Source: an uncultured Oscillospiraceae bacterium | GTDB lineage: Bacteria > Bacillota > Clostridia > Oscillospirales > Acutalibacteraceae | Assembly: GCA_900548085.1 (NCBI GenBank) | Contig: URJF01000057.1 | Coordinates: forward strand, 1 to 8,897 | DNA length: 8,897 nucleotides | Direction: 5' to 3' | Shown: positions 5,193-8,897 of the stretch, in pieces | Layout: each line of letters opens with the position of its first letter | Position numbering within the stretch: position 1 is the stretch's first letter | Notes under the pieces: generated by a model | What the model was told of the DNA's origin: nothing | What the model saw: only the letters and a program-made list of their open reading frames with translations | The model's database searches: none | Made by a program: the position numbers and the translations under genes

Positions 5193-6233
5193 TTAACCGA
5201 AATTAACCAACAAAATTGCAATAATACATCCTATTGCATTAACGGCAGAAAACACTATGCAAATCTTTTTTTCTTTCCAACCGCACATCTCAAAATGATG
5301 ATGAATAGGCGCCATTTTGAATATTCTTTTGCCGCCCGTAAGTTTGAAATAGCCAATTTGAATAATGTCGCTGAGTGTCTCACAAACATACACAATTCCG
5401 ATGAATATGAGAAGAAGCGGACATTTCATAGAATATGCCAAAGCGGCTACCATACCGCCCAAAAACAGCGAGCCTGTGTCGCCCATAAAGGTTTTTGCAG
5501 GGTTCCAGTTCCAACAAAGGAAACCGAGCACGCCACCAAGGAGTGCACCAGCCATAATACCCATACCGGCATATTGCAGAATGAATGAAATTATGATAAA
5601 TGCAATGGCCGCTGTAGTGGTAACCGATGAGCAAAGTCCATCGATACCGTCAGTAAGATTTACGGAATTGACTGTGCCGTAAATTATGAATATAGATACG
5701 AGCCAAAATACAACGCCGGTAAAAACATTGCGTTCAAAATCAACAGTTCCGATAAAAGGTAATTTCCAAGTGGTGTTGTGTGAAAGCCACAGCGAAAGAA
5801 CATAGCCTACTGTAATAATGAGCTGACCGGCTGTCTTTTGTTTTGGTGACAAGCCCTCGTTTCGCTTTAGCTTAATCTTGATGAAATCATCTGTAAATCC
5901 GACAATGCCGCATCCGAGTGCAAGCATCATACCTGACGCCATAAGCACCTTGTCTCTGCCCATAATAATGGAGGAATAATCGGACTGCAGGTTGCCGCCT
6001 GAGAGTTTAAAGGTAATTGTTCCAACTGCAAAAGCAACAAGAATACCGATGATGAACATAAGTCCGCCCATATTTGGTGTGCCCTGCTTTTTCTTATGCC
6101 ATGACGGTCCTATATCAAGGATGGTCTGACCGAATTTTAACTTTCTCAGCCACGGGATAATAACAAATCCCAAACCGCCTGTTACGCCGAAAGCAACAAC
6201 AGTGGTAATAATAATCGCTACAAAACTGTTCAT
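5193..6233 (-). CDS. mraY: Phospho-N-acetylmuramoyl-pentapeptide-transferase MraY
   Basis: MraY is the polytopic membrane enzyme that transfers phospho-MurNAc-pentapeptide from the UDP precursor to undecaprenyl phosphate, giving lipid I. The 346-residue product has about ten hydrophobic helices and all family signatures: PSWHKKKQGTPNMGG at 43-57, the magnesium-binding DD in FTDDFIK at 113-119 followed by KRNEGLSPKQK, NSVNLTDGIDGL at 189-200, NWNPAKTFMGDTGSLF at 242-257 and the histidine motif APIHHHFEMCGW at 308-319. The ATG at 6233 directly follows the murF stop (TAAATG), and its ribosome binding site GGGAG lies within the last codons of murF, so the two are probably translationally coupled. 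In many dcw clusters murD follows mraY; here ftsW comes directly. This protein family is the target of natural nucleoside inhibitors (known of the family). Confidence 0.98.
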   Translation of the reverse strand: MNSFVAIIITTVVAFGVTGGLGFVIIPWLRKLKFGQTILDIGPSWHKKKQGTPNMGGLMFIIGILVAFAVGTITFKLSGGNLQSDYSSIIMGRDKVLMASGMMLALGCGIVGFTDDFIKIKLKRNEGLSPKQKTAGQLIITVGYVLSLWLSHNTTWKLPFIGTVDFERNVFTGVVFWLVSIFIIYGTVNSVNLTDGIDGLCSSVTTTAAIAFIIISFILQYAGMGIMAGALLGGVLGFLCWNWNPAKTFMGDTGSLFLGGMVAALAYSMKCPLLLIFIGIVYVCETLSDIIQIGYFKLTGGKRIFKMAPIHHHFEMCGWKEKKICIVFSAVNAIGCIIAILLVNFG

Positions 6234-7586
6234 TTATTTCTCCCATCTTTTATACACTGAATTTATAACATCCTCCAGCTTCATACCTCTGGAGCCTTTG
6301 AACATAACAACATCTCCCGGTTCTGCCATTTTTAGCAGTTCATCAGTCAATGCTTCTTTTGAATCAAAAAATTTTGCGTGACTGCATCCGTTTGATATTG
6401 CTTCACTAACATAATACTTTGCATCAGTGCCAAATGCAAGCAAATAATCAATTTTATTGTCAGCTACCATTTTGCCCACAGATGAATGAGCCTCTTTTGA
6501 ATAATCACCAAGCTCAAGCATATCGGCAAGTACGGCAATTTTTTTGTTGCCCTTTGTGTCGGCAAGAGTTTTAAGCGAGGCACGCATTGAATCGGGAGAG
6601 GCATTGTAGCAATCCTCTATAGAAGTTATGTCCCCTACCTTAACTACCTTTTGTCTCATACCGGCAGGAACATATTTTTTCAGTGCATCGGCGGCTTTTT
6701 GAGGTTCAACCTCTAAGAAATACCCCACTGCAAATGCTGCCAGAGCATTATAAACATTATGAACGCCGATAGTCGGTATTGTAACACTTTGAACTTTGCC
6801 GAAATACTCAACATCAAAAGAGGTAGAATTTTCGCTGTACTCAATATTCTTTGCCCTAAAGTCACCGTTATTTATACCGTAAAAGCATATGTTGAACTCA
6901 TCGGACCGAACAGTTGACAGCTTGTCGTCATCACCGTTAAGAATAAGCGGAGCACCTTTTTTCAGTCCGTGCATAATTTCCAGCTTTGCTTTGAGTATTC
7001 CGTCACGGGAACCGAGATTTTCAATATGGGACACTCCTATATTGGTGATAAGACCTACCGTTGGCTTAGTAGCACGAACGAGCTTATCTATCTCGCCGAA
7101 GTGATTCATACCCATCTCGATAACAGCAGCCTCGACACTATTTTCAATTTGGAACAACATCTGAGGCAAGCCGATATTATTATTGAGATTGCCCTGTGTC
7201 TTTATGGCATTATATTTTGCGCTGACCACAAGGTGTGTAAACTCTTTTGTGGTAGTCTTGCCTACAGAGCCGGTGAGAGCAACTACAGGAATATCAAATT
7301 TACTGCGATAATACCCGCCCAAATCAAGAAGTGCGTCTGTCGTATCTTTTACAAGAACATACGGAGCATCAATATTAAGCTCCTTGTGCACCATAACAGC
7401 GGCGGCGCCCTTTTCTATCGCTTCTTCAACAAATGCGTGAGCGTCAAATCTTTCGCCTTTTATACAAACAAAAAGGCAGCCCTGCGTAATTTTGCGAGTA
7501 TCTATGCAAACGCCAGTAATCTCTGTATCTATGTTATATGTGCCGTTTAAGGCTTTTGCTATCTCGGATGTTGTCAGCTTTTCCAT
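6234..7586 (-). CDS. murF: UDP-N-acetylmuramoyl-tripeptide--D-alanyl-D-alanine ligase MurF
   Basis: MurF is the cytoplasmic ATP-dependent ligase that adds D-Ala-D-Ala to UDP-MurNAc-tripeptide, completing the pentapeptide. The 450-residue product has the three Mur-ligase domains. The N-terminal substrate domain (about 1-98) contains GVCIDTRKITQGCLFV and IKGERFDAH. The central ATPase domain has the P-loop TGSVGKTTTKE at 105-115, QGNLNNNIGLP at 131-141, EMGMNHFGEI at 157-166 and NIGVSHIENLGS at 182-193, with KAKLEI at 199-204 holding the region of the carbamylated lysine. The C-terminal domain has EDCYNASPDSM at 324-334, LADMLELG at 353-360 and FKGSRGMKLE at 429-438. The ATG at 7586 overlaps the murE stop by one base (TAATG); its best Shine-Dalgarno, AGAGGA within murE, is about 12 bases away, rather far, so re-initiation by ribosomes leaving murE is likely. 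Confidence 0.98.
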   Translation of the reverse strand: MEKLTTSEIAKALNGTYNIDTEITGVCIDTRKITQGCLFVCIKGERFDAHAFVEEAIEKGAAAVMVHKELNIDAPYVLVKDTTDALLDLGGYYRSKFDIPVVALTGSVGKTTTKEFTHLVVSAKYNAIKTQGNLNNNIGLPQMLFQIENSVEAAVIEMGMNHFGEIDKLVRATKPTVGLITNIGVSHIENLGSRDGILKAKLEIMHGLKKGAPLILNGDDDKLSTVRSDEFNICFYGINNGDFRAKNIEYSENSTSFDVEYFGKVQSVTIPTIGVHNVYNALAAFAVGYFLEVEPQKAADALKKYVPAGMRQKVVKVGDITSIEDCYNASPDSMRASLKTLADTKGNKKIAVLADMLELGDYSKEAHSSVGKMVADNKIDYLLAFGTDAKYYVSEAISNGCSHAKFFDSKEALTDELLKMAEPGDVVMFKGSRGMKLEDVINSVYKRWEK

Positions 7587-8897
7587 TATTTTTTACTTTC
7601 CTCTAATACCTCTGCTATTACTTCTCGCTCATCAAAATGAATAGTACCTGTAGGCAAAATTTGATAGGTTTCATGTCCCTTGCCTGCAAGAAGTATGATA
7701 TCGTCGGGCTTTGCATTATTCATTGCCCATGCTATAGCTTCTTTTCTGTTTTCTACTACCTTATACGGTGTCTTTGTGTCCTTCATACCCTCAAGAATAT
7801 CGTCGATAATCTTAGACGGATTTTCGGAGCGAGGGTTATCGGAAGTTACTACGCAGAAATCCGAAAGGTCAGCGGCAATTTTGCCCATCTTCGGTCTCTT
7901 TGTACGGTCACGGTCTCCGCCGCAGCCGAAAACGGTAACTACTCTGCCCTTTGCAAGCTCTTTAAGAGAGGAGATAATATTTTCCAAACCGTCGGGAGAG
8001 TGTGCATAGTCGATAATAACTGTGTAATCTGTACCTGTCGGCACAACCTCAATTCTTCCCTTAACACCCTTTGAATTAGAAATTGCACGAAGTACATCAT
8101 CGAAATCAAAGCCAAGTGCAAGCGCAACACTGGCTGCACAAAGAGAATTATATACGCTGAATCTGCCGGGAATCGGACAGCTTACTCTGCCGATTTTATC
8201 ACATACGAGTTCATACCTTACTCCTGCCGGAGAGAAAGTAACATTTTTAGCAGTATAGTCAGCAGAATTATTATCAACGGAATAAGTAACCACCTTACAA
8301 GGCAGGTCAGCAACAATTTTAAATCCGTTTTTATCATCGATATTAGTAACAGCTATATCGCAAGCCTTGAACAAAAGACGCTTTGCCTGAAAATAATTTT
8401 CCCAAGTTTTGTGATAATCCAAGTGGTCTTGCGTAAGATTTGTAAAAGCACCCAAAAGGAAGTGAATTCCGTTTACTCTGCCCTGTGCAAGAGCCTGAGA
8501 TGATACCTCCATAACGCAGTACTCACAACCTGCATCCACCATTTTTCTGAACAAAGACTGCAGTTCGTGCGGGTCCGGCGTGGTGTAGTGAGCAGGATAA
8601 ACTTCATCGCCGACCATATTTTGAACAGTACCAATAAGTCCTACCTTTTTCCCCATATTCTCGAGTATTTGCTTTATCAAAAAAGTGGTAGTGGTTTTTC
8701 CGTTAGTTCCTGTAAGACCGATAAGTTTGAGCTTTTCGGCAGGATTAGAAAAGAAATTAGAACACATCACGGACAAAACCGCTCTTGAGTCGTCAACCAG
8801 CACTTGATTTTTTAATCCTAAATCATGCTCGGCAACAACTGCAACTGCACCCTGTTTCACCATATTCTCGGCAACGGTATGTCCGTCGAACGAGGCA
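7586..8897 (-). CDS. murE: UDP-MurNAc-tripeptide synthetase MurE, meso-diaminopimelate type (5' end outside window)
   Basis: MurE adds the third amino acid to UDP-MurNAc-L-Ala-D-Glu in the cytoplasm. The reading frame is open to the end of the window, adding 11 residues (ASFDGHTVAEN) before the first internal Met at 8863. About 436 residues are therefore visible, with roughly 50-60 at the N-terminus missing; 8863 is not the true start. Motifs are GAVAVVAEHDL of the first domain, the P-loop GLTGTNGKTTTT (GTNGKTTT at about 8687-8710), TTPDPHELQ, MEVSSQAL, NLTQDHLDYH, the carbamylated-lysine motif YFQAKRLLF (Lys at 8381-8383), DYAHSPDGLE, FGCGGDRDRTKRPKMG, TSDNPRSENP and LAGKGHETYQ. The DNPR sequence (7829-7840) is the signature of enzymes that select meso-diaminopimelate, so the wall is probably A1-gamma type. 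It is the most upstream gene in view, and its promoter is not in the window. Confidence 0.97.
   Translation of the reverse strand, partial: ASFDGHTVAENMVKQGAVAVVAEHDLGLKNQVLVDDSRAVLSVMCSNFFSNPAEKLKLIGLTGTNGKTTTTFLIKQILENMGKKVGLIGTVQNMVGDEVYPAHYTTPDPHELQSLFRKMVDAGCEYCVMEVSSQALAQGRVNGIHFLLGAFTNLTQDHLDYHKTWENYFQAKRLLFKACDIAVTNIDDKNGFKIVADLPCKVVTYSVDNNSADYTAKNVTFSPAGVRYELVCDKIGRVSCPIPGRFSVYNSLCAASVALALGFDFDDVLRAISNSKGVKGRIEVVPTGTDYTVIIDYAHSPDGLENIISSLKELAKGRVVTVFGCGGDRDRTKRPKMGKIAADLSDFCVVTSDNPRSENPSKIIDDILEGMKDTKTPYKVVENRKEAIAWAMNNAKPDDIILLAGKGHETYQILPTGTIHFDEREVIAEVLEESKK

Noticed and set aside
8861..8863. ATG at 8863 as the true start of murE.
   Set aside because: The frame stays open to the window edge with typical MurE sequence upstream (SFDGHTVAEN), no ribosome binding site precedes this ATG, and MurE proteins have about 70 residues before this point.

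Overview
The window is an ordinary, well-preserved stretch of a bacterial division and cell-wall (dcw) cluster. All eight genes lie on the minus strand, so transcription runs from base 8897 towards base 1. In order of transcription they are murE (its start lies beyond the window), murF, mraY, ftsW, murG, murA, ftsQ/divIB and ftsZ (only the first 96 codons are present). No plus-strand gene, RNA gene, mobile element or CRISPR array was found.

Organism (inference): a low-to-moderate GC Firmicute of the class Clostridia, probably a Ruminococcaceae/Oscillospirales-type gut bacterium. The reasons are the gene order with murA between murG and ftsQ, a DivIB-like FtsQ with a long basic N-terminal tail, an FtsZ N-terminus with the five-glycine nucleotide loop, and a MurE with the DNPR signature of enzymes that add meso-diaminopimelate. 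Species cannot be named from the sequence alone.

Layout: bases 8897-5193 hold murE, murF and mraY, joined with no gaps (murE and murF share a base in TAATG; the murF stop touches the mraY start). After 26 bases comes ftsW (5166-3946), then after 14 bases murG (3931-2798). A 46-base gap with a hairpin over the murA ribosome binding site precedes murA (2751-1471). ftsQ (1502-504) overlaps the end of murA by 32 bases. The only sizeable non-coding stretch is 290-503, which carries candidate promoters and repeated sequence elements ahead of ftsZ.

Function: MurA makes the first committed precursor of peptidoglycan. MurE and MurF add diaminopimelate and D-Ala-D-Ala to the stem peptide. MraY and MurG build lipid I and lipid II at the membrane. 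FtsW polymerises lipid II at the septum, FtsQ scaffolds the divisome, and FtsZ forms the ring that organises it. murD and murC, which many dcw clusters carry beside mraY, ftsW and murG, and ftsA, often next to ftsZ, are not here. I see no undescribed system. The points most worth a second look are the hairpin covering the murA ribosome binding site and the repeat-rich ftsZ promoter region.
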